Of a stretch of 64,000 bases of DNA, positions 21,755 through 33,670 are shown one piece after another. A program made the position numbers and the translations under genes. The stretch spans positions 97,878,587 through 97,942,586 of the forward strand of contig CM043966.1 in the NCBI GenBank assembly GCA_014529385.2, in the 5' to 3' direction. Under the pieces are notes generated by a model. It saw only the letters and a program-made list of their open reading frames with translations, ran no database searches and was not told where the DNA came from. Position 1 is the stretch's first letter, and each line of letters begins with the position of its first letter. Source of the DNA: Adiantum capillus-veneris (taxonomy: Eukaryota > Streptophyta > Polypodiopsida > Polypodiales > Pteridaceae).

Positions 21755-21986
21755 TACATTCTCATATGGCTTGCATTTTGTTCATCACATCACATACATT
21801 GTATCATATTTTGCTTAAACTCTAGAATATCTCATACCATCATCCACATTGCCAATCCCAATTGGTGCTCACTCTGTGGGCTTGCCCCTGTATGATACAC
21901 TCTCATATAGCCGGCTTGTTGTAGGCTTGCATTTTGTTCATCACATCACATACATTGTATCATATTTTACTCAAAATTCTAGAATT
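21693..21986 (+). repeat. Tandem duplication of the 3' end of the WW-domain gene
   Basis: The segment 21693-21829, covering the last 20 codons, the stop and 3' flank, is repeated at 21831-21986 with extra bases. The second copy still reads HIANPNWCSLCGLAPV and a stop in one frame, keeping the second cysteine pair. Both copies contain the block TTCATCACATCACATACATT. Confidence 0.9.
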
Positions 21987-22137
21987 TAGCTTGCCTTTAT
22001 CATTTTGTTCTTGTAAATCATCTCCTTAGTAGGTCTCGACAATTTGGGAAAAATAAAAACCCCTATCAAAACATTTGAAATGCAAGAGTGAGGAAATGAA
22101 AAGCCTCTTGAAAGTGGAAAGTAGAAGACTTTTTTAT

Positions 22138-22149
22138 TGTGTGTGTGTA

Positions 22150-22194
<45 letters not shown>

Positions 22195-22241
22195 ACATGT
22201 ATATATCTATATGTATATATGTACATGTATATATCTATATG

Positions 22242-22286
<45 letters not shown>

Positions 22287-22300
22287 ATATGTATATATAT
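22138..22300 (+). repeat. Mixed (GT)n/(AT)n microsatellite
   Basis: Alternating blocks of TG repeats, TA repeats, and ATGTATATATCTAT-type units, ending with a longer TG run (about 22253-22281) and more TA. Open frames across it on both strands are artefacts of the repeats. Confidence 0.95.
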
Positions 22301-22309
22301 ATGTTTCAT

Positions 22310-22700
22310 TTCAACCTCTTCCTAAAGTTTGTTTGCACTATATGTGTTTTAAATGTTTATTTTTATTTTTTAAAGCAACATAGATATAAATTGTTATCAC
22401 ATCTTTGCCTCATTAATCTTTATGATTAAACTGCTAATCTTTTAAGTGGTTGTTTGTTCATGGGCAATTCATGTGTGGCATTGGTGCTAGCTCTATCACC
22501 ACAATGTTTTTTGGTTATTAATTTTAAACAAACATTGTGGTGTTTAATATATCTATCCCATTTGTATATTAAACTAATACTTAATGTAAACTTCAATGCC
22601 TTGAGGTGTGAATCCCATTGTGCTTGAAAATCACATGTATTAACAATTAGCATTGATTTTGTTTTATTTTTACATGGAAGCACTACGTTCATTTTCGAAT
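22310..22700. other. Unassigned AT-rich stretch
   Basis: No gene or clear repeat seen. Confidence 0.5.
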
Positions 22701-24130
22701 TTTGGTTGTTTGCAATACTCACAATTGTGAGTGGTAGTTCTAGGAAAGCATGTATATTAAGGCTCAAGCAGAGTCTATGCCTTGAGGACCCAAAAGATAC
22801 AGAAGGATACAAACATGTATCCTTTCTTAGCAACTATTATAGAGCTTATTCAAGTTATGTTTTGATTGGTAGCCAAAAACCTATAATTAGCACTTTCTCT
22901 AATATCTTGAAGTGTCTGCTTCCACTCTTCATAAACTTAGTGTTTTCAATAGAGAGAATCCATTTCCTGCTTTCGTGCATGATCTCTTCAAACTTAGTGC
23001 TTGCAGGACTTCCTTTGAGTACTCAAAAAATTCATCATTTCCAAGTTTGTTTGAGATGGGAAAAGTAGATAATTTGCTTGCAAGCCAACATGGTTGGGTT
23101 ATTGAAACCCTTTCCTCCTATACTGAGATCGTTCTTGTAAAAAGGGATTTTCTAGGTTTTCTACAACCATTTGCAGATTTTTCCCAGAAGGCCTTCCGTG
23201 ATTAGGCAGTCTTAAAATACATAGAGGGGGTCCTAATTGTCACTTTGCATCTTGAGCATAGATTTGTGCCTATTCCTCTGTCTTATTCTTTAGTGTTGAC
23301 TTTTGTGGCTATTTTTCTCCCAAAAGGGCCGTAGTGAATCACCTTCGATCTTAGTGTGCTAGAGAGACCAGTAGATGATGGAGTTTCTAAAGTACCTAGT
23401 TGTCTCCCCATTTTACTGCTTCTAAATGCTCTTACATACTTATGCACCAGCTCATCCGTGTTTCCATCTAGCTTTACATCTTTCCTCGGTAATTCCAACA
23501 ACTTGTCATGAACTCCTATCTCTTTTCATCATCTCCCAAGGAGAAGAGCTTTACCTTGTTTGTCATATCCCATGTCATAATGGCCCAAGCTCGATCTTGA
23601 TTTGCTAATACCACCATAAATTTTGCATGTTGGGCCTCTACATGATTTATTGGGTTGAGTATCCCAATTTCACCTTGCTCTTTGGATCTAGTAACCCACT
23701 CCCATTTTCCCCATTGCCACTGTATCGTATCTTTGGAACTATTTTCCATAAGAAATGTTTCACAGGTTTTAAGAACTCTTTCAATTGCACTTAGCCATCT
23801 TCAAGATTGGAATCATGAACAAATTGATTAGCCTCGCTCTGGTGTGGAAGGAAAGAAGCACATACTCTCTCATCTTTTTATTTTGCTTCTAACTTTGTCA
23901 ATGACCCATTGAAACTTTTGTTTGTCATAGACTCCTACCGATAGTGGGGTCTCAAGGTGGGAAACATGATTCCTTTAGAGACAATTCCTCCCGACCAATT
24001 TGTCAGGATGAATGTATCATTCTCTTAAAGCAAGATCAGCCTCGACTTCTCTGAAGAGGAGATCATTTTCTGAAAGGGAGATCAATCTTGAGTTTCAATG
24101 TTGCATTTAGAGCCTGAAGCAATGGAAAAA
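22700..24130 (-). pseudogene. Degenerate LINE-like retrotransposon 3' part
   Basis: On the minus strand, short frames resemble the region after the RT of plant non-LTR elements. One is a WVTRSKEQGEIGILNPINHV block (about 23690-23640), similar to the usual GGLGI-D/N-P block. Further on, near 23240-23170, comes a cysteine-containing segment (LCSRCKVTIRTPSMYF...KAFWEK), which looks like the zf-RVT motif. Frames are broken throughout. The identification rests on these two patterns only. Confidence 0.45.
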
Positions 24131-24133
24131 CAT

Positions 24134-24655
24134 TTAGACTATCTTAAGTGCCTTAATGAGTATCCGTGGGATGTTTTTTAGGGAAAAGACCATATTAGGT
24201 AAAGTGGGAAAATCCCAATTCCCAGGTTGGACAACTTTCAATATATCATGTACAAAATATAGAGATTTTGTCAAAAATTTGAGTTTTCTTAAGGTCTCAT
24301 TCCACTTTATGCACATACAATACACAATGAAAACAACTAAAATACCATGGTTTCAATCAATTGGATTATTAGGAGACGAGTATATTGCATCCATTATCGT
24401 TGTCTATGTTCTACTGTCCTACCTACAACTTATCTCAACATGGAGAGCTTGGTTTCTAGGTCCACCACTTGTCCAAGTTAATGTAAAAGTGACTCAAGGT
24501 TCACAACTTGTGAAAGCAAGGATCCATTGAGGAATACAATCCACTTGGCTATTTTTTCTTAATTTATTGCATGTGACATTCAAGCAAGGTCCACTTCTAA
24601 TCTATAACTTCTTAATTTGAGGCATGGGGCATACATAAAATATGTAGCATATGCT
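24134..24655. other. Unassigned stretch with first satellite core
   Basis: No gene. One copy of the satellite core in the forward orientation (AGGTCCACCACTTGTCCAAG, about 24457) precedes the reverse-oriented array. Confidence 0.5.
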
Positions 24656-26165
24656 CTATTGCCTCATAGGAAGGTTGGTTTCAAGGTGCACTTATCCATG
24701 CTAGCCTATCTTGGAGAAATGATGGAGCTTGCTTCTCTCCTTGTTTCAATGGAGACTAGCTTGGACAAGTGGTGGACCTTTGCTTCTCTCTATGTTTCAA
24801 TAGAGTTAGCTTGGACAAGTGGTGATCTTGGAACAAAACCCCCATGGAAAACATATCATGGGTATTCCAAGTGATTAGAAAGATTACCATTTAAGATATA
24901 ACCTTATAGGTTGGATAAATGGAGCTTGGCTTGGAGAAATGGTGGACCTTTGATTCTCTCCATGTTTCAATGGAGCCTATCTTGGAGAAATGGTGGAGCT
25001 TGCTTCTGTCCATGTTTCGATGGAGCCTAGCTTGAACAGTTGGTGGACCTTTGCTTCTCTCTATGTTTCAATAGAGTTAGCTTAGACACGTGGTGGATCT
25101 TCAAACTAAGCCAACTACTATCAATGTTTCCTAGCTTGGACAAGTGGTGGAGTGTTTCTCTACTCCATGTTTCAATGGATCTTAGCTTGGATAAGTGTTG
25201 GACCTTAAAACAAAAACCCCATGTACAACATAGAATGGATTTTCTAGATTTCAATGGAGTCTAGATTTAACAAATGGTGGAGCTTGTCTTCATCCATGTT
25301 TCAATGAAACTAGCTTGGAAAAGTGGTGGACCTTGTAACAAACCCCCCCATGTACAACATATCATTGGTTTTCTAAGTGATGGGAAGGAATACCATTCAA
25401 GATATAAACTTATAGCTTGGATAAGTAGTTGACTTTAAAACCAAATTCATCATAATACAATGAAATACAGGTTAGCCAATTCCTAAATCTTGAGACCAAA
25501 CCTCCCATGCTATTAGAGATAATATATTGGATAAGTGGTGGACCTTCTATTATTTTCCCATGCCTAGTTTAGACTACCGATACACTTTGCAGCTATAAAG
25601 GTTGGACGAGTTGTGGAGCCTTGTTTCTATCTATGTTTTAATGGATCCTAGCTTGGACAAGTGGTGGACCTTGGAAAAAAGCTTCCATGTACAACATATA
25701 TGAGGTTTTTCATGTTTTAATGGAACCTATCTTGAACAAATGGTGAAGCTTGCTTCTCTCCATGTTGATTTTGGAACTACCTTAGACAAGTGGTGGAGCT
25801 TTGCTTTTCTACTATTCATAATACAATGAAGTATAGGTTGGTTACATGGTGAATCTTAAGGCCAAACCTCCCATTTTACTAGAGATGATAGGTTGGACAA
25901 GTGGATCAACCTTCTATCATTTCTCCATGACTATATTGGACAATTAGTAGACCTAACATCTCTCTATGTTGTCTAGAGATAAGCTTGGACAAGTGATGGA
26001 CCCTGCTTCTCTCTTCCCTTGGTTTACTAGTTTGAAGACTCAGTATATATACTTTCTTAGATCTAGCTTGAACAAGTGGTGGACCTTGTATCCACAATCT
26101 TAATTCATTACAAAAAAGTATATGAAAAAATAACATAGGAATCTTGGTTTGAAGGTCAAGCAATT
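24656..26165 (-). repeat. Left satellite array, first block (reverse orientation)
   Basis: Imperfect copies of the unit whose core on the minus strand is GGTCCACCACTTGTCC, alternating with a CATTGAAACATGGAGAG-type segment. Read on the plus strand they appear as AGCTTGGACAAGTGGTGG. Units are diverged and truncated, more so than in the right array. Confidence 0.9.
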
Positions 26166-26639
26166 AGGTTCCAAATGCACATAATAATATATTTTCCACC
26201 CATAATAAAAGAAAGTTAAATATGTTATCACCAAATTGACAAAGGTAACGTACTCCAAGAATTCTAGCTTTGCATCTTGTCAGATCTAAATCTTCATCAA
26301 GGCGACATGCATGTATACATCAACTTTCAAGCCATTCAAGAATACATGCACTTAGATTCCATAGTTTTGTTTTCAAAGTCTTTTAGGTTCTAAAACTCTT
26401 TCACATAAAGTATGTAATGACAAAATTCTTGAAGCAAACATTTGTGCCCAAGAAAAAGATCCCTCTCACATATTTAAAGTCCATGAATTCTCTGATCCAT
26501 ACTTACAAGTTTTATTTTGACATCAAACATCAATTCTCTCATAGTTACAAATAAATGCAACCTCGATATGAATTGACAAAAAATGAATTTCTTTTACTAT
26601 ATGACCCAACATAGGCCCCAATCAAATAAAAAATGAGTC

Positions 26640-26735
26640 CCCAAAAATTTGGGTGCACTCTAGCAATACATCAGAGTCCCCTTACAATAGGATGCACTCC
26701 AATAGTACATTGAAGTCCCCTTAGAGTAGGGTGCA
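26640..26735 (+). repeat. Short tandem repeat in the 3' flank of the second FCP1-like exon
   Basis: Two to three copies of a roughly 44-bp unit with GGGTGCACTC / AGAGTCCCCTTA / GATGCACTCC. It lies just past the stop codon side of the minus-strand frame at 26858. Confidence 0.7.
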
Positions 26736-26857
26736 CTCCATTCAAGTGTTCATAAAATTGACACACCTTTGTTTTTTATAAAAAAGACTATATCAAATTA
26801 TACAAATGTTGAAAGATACACACTAGAATAAAAAAAGCATCTTATGGCCATATTTAT

Positions 26858-27633
26858 TCAATTCTTTCGTGTTGACAAGTACACACCAAGGACATAATTT
26901 GTCTCAGAATCACTATACTGATTTACAATTGTGTTGTATGTATAGACTCTCTTATCTCTTGCATACAACCATCCTACCAACCATGGAATTATGGTTCTCT
27001 GCAAGAAGTTTTGAAGTTGCTCGGAAGTTTGCCTCCACATCTTTGGAAATATAAGATATGTCCCTGGCATGTTCCACATCACCCTATATGGAGTGTCATA
27101 AAAAATTAAGGTATTGTTTGCATCCAAATCCTCAAATATCTTCCAAATATCACTCAAATTTTTGTGATAAACCCTTGTAAATCCTAACATAATATTTGGA
27201 TTTTGGCAATTTTTGTTACTCATAAACACCTTGAACTTGGTATACTGCTCAGGAAAACATTTTTGTGTGATGCGTTGCACCCTTGTTAAGTTATAGCAAC
27301 TCCATATCCATAGCTCAAAGTATTCAGCACAAAAATCCAAAAAACTTTGTGCGTCTGGTCGCACCACATGATAAACTTCATCTTTATCCTCCACAAGTCG
27401 CATGTGTTGAGCCCAAGATGGCATAGAATCTCCATGTTTCATTTCAATTGTCTTGAGAAGTAACCCCTCTAGATCCAAGATAAGTACTCTTTTGATGTCC
27501 TTGAAAGCAAGTGGTAGGTGATAAGGAGGTGATTCATTCCTTGGACAAGGTCTTGGAGGAGGTTGGATGGGTAATTCAATAGTTTTCTTCAATTTATGCC
27601 AGCATATAGCCAATCCATTTTTCTGTAATGGTT
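26858..27633 (-). CDS. FCP1/NIF-like HAD-fold domain protein, terminal exon (second paralogue)
   Basis: A 3' exon: the acceptor TTTAATTTCAG precedes 27633, and the frame runs to a TGA at 26858. The FCP1-homology (NIF) fold is recognisable. VLILDLEGLLLKT is the first motif, where the usual DxD is Asp-Leu-Glu, so the second catalytic Asp is replaced. FELWIWSCYN is the second (Trp-Ser, usual Thr lost), and LIFYDTPYRVMW corresponds to the normal IDDSP block but with Tyr-Asp. All three motif changes argue against phosphatase activity. Canonical members remove phosphate from the RNA polymerase II tail. Upstream exons are not visible; the 5' side enters satellite repeats. The same fold occurs at 33.7-34.7 kb on the same strand. 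Confidence 0.7.
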
Positions 27634-27639
27634 CTGAAA

Positions 27640-27900
27640 TTAAAGAACAAGAACACTTAATGCAAACACAACAATAGACATGAGTTTTACATTGTCTACC
27701 CTAAGGTTTTATTAGATACCAAAATCCATCTATGATCTACTCATTAATAGAAAGAAAGTCAAATTAAAATCCTGACTCTTTTTTATGCTACACTCTCTCT
27801 TAGTCTCAATACCATGGAGTCAACTAGACTTAAGTCAACTAATAACTACTACTTGTTGTTAAAGGTATGCTTGAAGTGCATAAGGCTTAACCAATGCTCT
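27640..27900. other. Spacer upstream of the FCP1-like exon
   Basis: Intron-like AT-rich DNA with no exon that I can support. Confidence 0.4.
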
Positions 27901-30900
27901 AGTGTAGAATGGGTATTTAGGTCTCAAGGTCTACCACTTATCCAAGCAAAGATCCATTTAGATATGGAAACCCAATTTTTCTTAATATAATGATATAGAG
28001 TGGACAAGTGGTGAATCCTGAGACCAAACCACTCATGCTACTAGGGATAATAGGTTGGACAAGTGGTGGACCTTGAATGTAAACCCCCCATGTACAAAGT
28101 ATCAGGGGTTTTGGGTATTTCAATCGACTCTAGCATCTTCGAGACATGGTGGAGCTTACTTCTCTCCATGTTTCAATGGAGTCTATCTTGGATAAATGGT
28201 GGAGCATCATTCTCTCCATGTTTCAATGGAGCCTAGCTTGGACAAGTGGTGGACGTTTGTTTCTCTCTATGTTTGAACAGATTTAGCTTGGACAAGTGGT
28301 GGACCTTGAAACAAATCCCCCAATGTAAAAGATATCAAGGACATTACAAGTGGGTGAGAAAAAACATTCAATATATAACCGATAGGTTGGACAAGTGGTG
28401 GACCCCTTAACACCCAATATTATTAATATAATGACATAGAGTGGACAAGTGGTGAATCTTGCGACCAACCTACTAGGAAAAGTAGGTTGGACAAGTGGTG
28501 GACCTTGAATGCAACCCCCCATGTACAAAATATCACTCATGCTACTAGGAATAATTTGGTATAAAGGTCCATGTTTCAATGGAGCCTAGCTTGGAAAAGT
28601 GGTGGACCTTTGTTTCTCTCTATGTTTCAATAGAATTAGCTTGGACAAGTGGTGAACTTGGAACAAAACCCCCATGTAAAGCATGTCATGGGCATTACAA
28701 GTGGTGAGAAAAAATACATTCAAGGTATACCTTATAGGCTGGACAAGTGGTGGACCTTAGCACCCAATTCCTCTTATTATAATGACATAGAGTGGAAAAG
28801 TGGTGAATTGTGAGACCAAACCTACTAGGGATAATAGGGTGGACAAATGGTTGACCTTGAATGTAAATCACCCATGTACAAAATATCATGGGTTTTGCGT
28901 ATTTCAATGGAGCCTAGCATCTAGGAGACATGGTGGAACTTACTTATGTCCATGTTTTAATGGAGCCTATCTAGGAGAAATGGTGGAGGTTCCTTCTCTC
29001 CATGTTTCAATGGAGCCTAGCTTGGACAAGTCGTGGACCTTTGTTTCTCTCTATGTTTAAATATGGTTAGCTTGGACAAGTGGTGGATCTTGGAATGAAA
29101 CTCCCATGTAAAACATATCATGGGCATTTCAAGTGGCGAGAAAGGATACCATTTAAATATAACCTTATAGGTTGGACAAGTGGTGGACCTTAACACAATA
29201 TAATGACATAGAGTGTACAAGTGGTGAATCTTGAAACCAAACCACTCATGCTACTAGGGATAATAGGTTAAACAAGTGGTGGGCCTTGAAATAAAACCCC
29301 CTAGAGTGTTTCAATGGAGCCTAGCTTGGAAACATGGTAAAGCTTGCTTCTCTCCATGTTTCAATGCAGCCTATCTTGGATAAATGGTGGAGCATCATTC
29401 TCTCCATGTTTCAATGGAGCCTAGCTTGGACAAGTGGTGGACCTTTGTTTCTCTCTATGTTTGAATAGAGTTATCTTGGAAAAGTGGTGGACCTTGGAAC
29501 AAAACCCCATGTAAAACATATCATGGGCATTACAAGTGGTGAGAAAAAATACCATTTAATATATAACCTTATAGGTTGGACAAGTGGTGGACCTTAACAC
29601 CCAATTATTATTAATATAATGACATAGAGTGGATAAGTGGTGAACTTGGGACCAAACCTACTAGGAAATAGGTTGGACAAGTGGTGGACCTTGAATGCAA
29701 ACCCCCCATGTACAAAATATCACTCATGCTACTAGAATAATTTGGTATTAAGGTCCATGTTTCAATGCAGCCTAGCTTGGAAAAGTGGTGGACCTTTGTT
29801 TCTCTCTATGTTTCAATAGATTTAGCTTGGACAAGTGGTGGACCTTGGAACAAAACCCCCATGTAAATCATGTCATGGGCATTACAAGTGGTGAGAAAAA
29901 ATACCATTCAAGCTATAACATTATAGTTGGACAAGTGGTGGACCTTCACCCAATTCCTCTTAATATAATGACATAGAGTGGACAAGTGGTGAATTCATGA
30001 GACCAAACCTACTAGGGATAATAGGTTGGACAAGTGGTTGACCTTGAATGTAAACCCCCCATGTACAAAATATCATGGGTATTGGGTATTTCAATGGAGC
30101 CTAGCATCTTGGAGACATGGTGGAACTTATTTCTCTCCATGTTTTAATGGAGCCTATCTAGGAGAAACAGTGGAGGTTCCTTCTCTCCATGTTTCAATGA
30201 GCCTAGCTTGGACAAGTGGTGGACCTTTCTTTCTCTATATGTTTTAATAGAGGTTAGCTTGGACAAGTGGTGGACCTTGGAATGAAACCCCATGTAAAAC
30301 ATATCATGGGCATTTCAAGTGGCGAGAAAGGATACCATTTAAAATATAACCTTATAGGTTGGACAAGTGGTGGACCTTAACACAATTCAATATAATGACA
30401 TAGAGTGTACAAGTGGTGAATCTTGAAACCAAACCACTCGTGCTACTAGGGATAATAGGTTGGAAACATGGTAAAGCTGGACCTTGAATGTAAACCCCCT
30501 CATGTACAAAATTATGGGTTTAGGGATTTTCAATGGAGCCTAGCTTGGACACATGGTGGAGATTGCTTCTCTCAATGTTTCAATGGAACCTATCTTGGAA
30601 AATGGGTGGATCATCCTTCTCTCCATGTTTCAATGGAGCCTACCTTGGACAAGTGGTGGACCTTTGCTTCTCTCTATTTTTCATAGAGTTAGCTTGGACA
30701 AGTGGTGGGTCTTGGAACAAAACCCCTTTGTAAAACATAGCATGGACATTACAAGTGATAAGGAAAAAATATCATTCAAGATATAACCTTACAGGTTGGA
30801 AAAGTGGTGATGGACCTTGACAAGTGGTGAAGGATACCATTTAAGATATACCCTTATAGGTTGGACAAGTGGTGGACCTTAACACCCAGTTATTCTTAAT

Positions 30901-32535
30901 ATAATGACATAGAGTGGATAAGTGGTGAATCTTAAGACCAAACCACTCATGCTACTAGGTATATAACGTTAGAGAAGTGGTAGACCTTGAATGTAAACAC
31001 CCCATGTAACAAAATATCATGGTTTTAGGGTGTTTCAATGAGCCTAGAATCTTGGAGACATGGTAGATCTTGATTCTTTCCATGTTTGAATGGACCTATC
31101 TTGGAAAATGATGGAGCTTACTTTCTCTCCATGTTTCAATGGAGCCTAGCTAGGAGACAAGTGGTGAACCTTCCTTCTCTCTATGTTTGAATAGAGTTAG
31201 CTTGGACAAGTGGTGGACCTTTCTTCTCTCTATGTTTGAATAGAGTTAGCTTGGACAAGTGGTGGACCTTGGAATGAAACCCCCATGTAAAACATATCAT
31301 GGGCATTTCAAGTGGTGAGAAAGGATACCATTTAAGATATAACCTTATAGGTTGGACAAGTGGTGGACCTTAACACATAGTTCTTCCAATATAATGACAT
31401 AGAGTGTACAAGTGGTGAATCTTGAGACCAAACCACTCTTGCTACTAGGGATAATAGGTTGACAAGTGGTGGGCCTTGAAATAAAACCCCCCATGTACAA
31501 AATAAAATGGGTTTAGGGTATTTAAATGGAGCCTAGCTTGGAGACATGGTGGAGATTTCTTCTCTCAATGTTTCAATGAACCTATCTTGGAGAAATGGTG
31601 GATCATCCTTCTCTCCATGTTTCAATAGCCTAGCTTGGACAAGTGGTGGATCTTTGGTTCTCTCTATGTTTCAATAGAGTTAGCTTGGACAAGTGGTGGA
31701 CATTGAAACAAAACTCCCATGTAAAACATATCATGGGTAGTTCAAGTTGTGAGAAAAAAAACCATTTAAAATATAACCTTATAGGTTGGACAAGTGGTGG
31801 ACCTTAACACCCAATCCTTTTTAATATAATGACATAGAGTGGACAAGTGGTGAATCTTGAAGACCAAAGCTATCAAGCTACTAGGTATAATAGTTGGAGA
31901 AGTGGTGGACCTTGAATGTACATCCCCTATGTACAAAATATCATGGGTTTAGGGTGTTTCAATGGAGTCTAGCATATTGGAGACATGGTGAGCTTGCTTC
32001 GCTCCATGTTTCAAGTGGGGACCTTCAATTATTTTCCCATACCTAGTTTAGACAACCATACACTTTGCAACTCTAAAGGTTGGACGAGTGGTGGAGCTTT
32101 GTTTATTTCCATGTTTTAATGGATCCTAGCTTGGACAAGTGGTGGACCTTGGAAAAAAGTCCCCCCTGTACAACATAGCTGAGTTTTTTCATGTTTTAAT
32201 GGAAGAGAGATTTGACAAATGGTGGAGCTTGCTTATCTCCATGTGGATTTTAGAACTAGCTTGGACAAGTGGTGGAGCTTTGCTTTTTTACTCTTCATAA
32301 TACAATGATGTATAGGTTGGTTACATGGTGAATCTTAAGGCCAAACCTCCCATCTTACTAGAGATGATAGGTTGGACAAGTGTTCAACCTTCTATCATTT
32401 CTCCATGCCTATAATTAGACAATTAGTAGAACTAGCATCTTTCTATGTTGTCTAGAGCTGAGCTTGGACAAGTAGTGGACCTTGCTACTCTCTTCCCTTG
32501 GTTTATTAGTTTGAAGACTCATTATATATACTTGC
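27900..32535 (-). repeat. Left satellite array, main block (reverse orientation)
   Basis: Tens of core copies in plus-strand reading AGCTTGGACAAGTGGTGG. A higher-order anchor (the core followed by CTTGGAACAAAACCCC or similar) recurs near 28290, 28640, 29075, 29490, 29840, 30275, 30700, 31260 and 31690, so spacings are mostly about 350 and 415-435 bp. The order of landmarks inside a unit is the mirror image of the right array: the AATATAATGACATAGAGTGG segment, the CTACTAGGGATAATAGG segment and the CATGGGCATT...GTGAGAAA segment. Confidence 0.92.
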
Positions 32536-33267
32536 TTAGATCTATATAATTACTCATTAGTTAGGTTACAAGTAGGTATGTAATTTGTTAGCCTCAAGGG
32601 ACTTTGAATATTGAATAGTAAGAAAGTCAAGTGCTGGTTTGAAGATCTTTTGCTTATCTAAACTAGACTCTAACTCAATAATAAGTTTCTTAAGTTCCAC
32701 GAATTGTCCTATCTAGGCTCCAAAAGAGTCTTAATTGGTTTGTGCTAGATTCTAACTTCCTTGATGGGGTAGAATCCTAGAAAAATGAGGCACTATAAGT
32801 TTTACCTTAGCTCAAATGGATTTTCACTTAAACTCGACTGCAATTTGGCATCTAGTCTTTGTCTTGATGGAGTTTAACACTAGATACATAGTAGTGATAT
32901 TTAAGCTTCATGTCTCTTCACTTGATCGAGATATGAGACCATACTTTCAAGGTCACCACTTGTCTTACCTAAAGACCAATGTGAGACATGGGAGCAAGAA
33001 AGCCATCCGATATTGTTTTAAGGACTATTACATAGACAATCAATAACTTAAGTAAAGCAAAAAGACTTGGATCTTTCACAATTAATAACTTAAGTAAAGC
33101 CAAAAAGACTTGGATCTTTGACAGTTTTTTTCAAACTAAAAAAGCACAATCTCATGCTAACAAAACTATAAATCACAATTGAAAGTTTGAACAAGAAAAA
33201 GATCAGCAATCTTATAAGAAGGATACTTTTCATTTCATTTGATGATTACAAACTAAAAGAAAGTCTC
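32536..33267. other. Spacer at the switch of satellite orientation
   Basis: Contains a reversed last core near 32465, one forward-oriented core remnant near 32955 (CAAGGTCACCACTTGTC) and a tandem duplication of about 46 bp (about 33046-33123, built on AACTTAAGTAAAGC and AAGACTTGGATCTTT). No gene seen; the short frame at 32816-33046 is not convincing. Confidence 0.6.
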
Positions 33268-33375
33268 TCAAGAAATTGATAAACAAAAAATGTAGGTGAC
33301 TGCTTCATTATTTTGAGCAAAAATATCAAAATCTCTATTGATTGAGCTCCATCTAGTAGTATCCTTTGTAAGATC
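33268..33375 (-). CDS. Terminal exon of the FCP1-like gene (first paralogue)
   Basis: Preceded by a strong acceptor (TTCCTTCTTGCAG). The frame reads DLTKDTTRWSSINRDFDIF and ends CLSIS then stop at 33268. The upstream donor AAG|GTACTAG at 33469/33468 joins in phase 0 with the codons WIESNPK, which share the reading frame of the FCP1-like domain. Confidence 0.5.
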   Translation of the reverse strand, partial: DLTKDTTRWSSINRDFDIFAQNNEAVTYIFCLSIS

Positions 33376-33468
33376 CTGCAAGAAGGAATAAAAAGAAAGA
33401 TTTGTTAGATACCATGCACATGAGTGTTCAAGCATGTGTATCAAGAATATATGACATGTCACTAGTAC

Positions 33469-33670
33469 CTTAGGGTTGCTTTCTATCCAGCCTTAGAAGA
33501 TTGTTCTCAGCTTTCACCTTATTTATATAAGCCTTTGCTGTGGTTGCCTTCAAAACTCCTTTTGTGTTACAACCCAATTGCCTAGCTAAAGTGGTCAATT
33601 GTGACGCCTTCATGCTTTCAATGGGTGTACGCTCCTTTGCTAAGATCTCTTGTATTTGGGCTCTTCTCAT
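33469..33670 (-). pseudogene. SAP-like segment in a shifted frame
   Basis: The frame MRRAQIQEILAKERTPIESM, then KASQLTTLARQLGCNTKGVL and TTAKAYINKVK, looks like a SAP helix-extended-helix (a nucleic-acid-binding motif): leucines plus G and K in the usual spacing. It is out of frame with both the FCP1-like domain before it and the WIESNPK codons after it, which share one frame. So two compensating single-base shifts, near 33670 and near 33490, bracket this segment. Either the sequence has indel errors or the gene is decaying. Confidence 0.5.
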
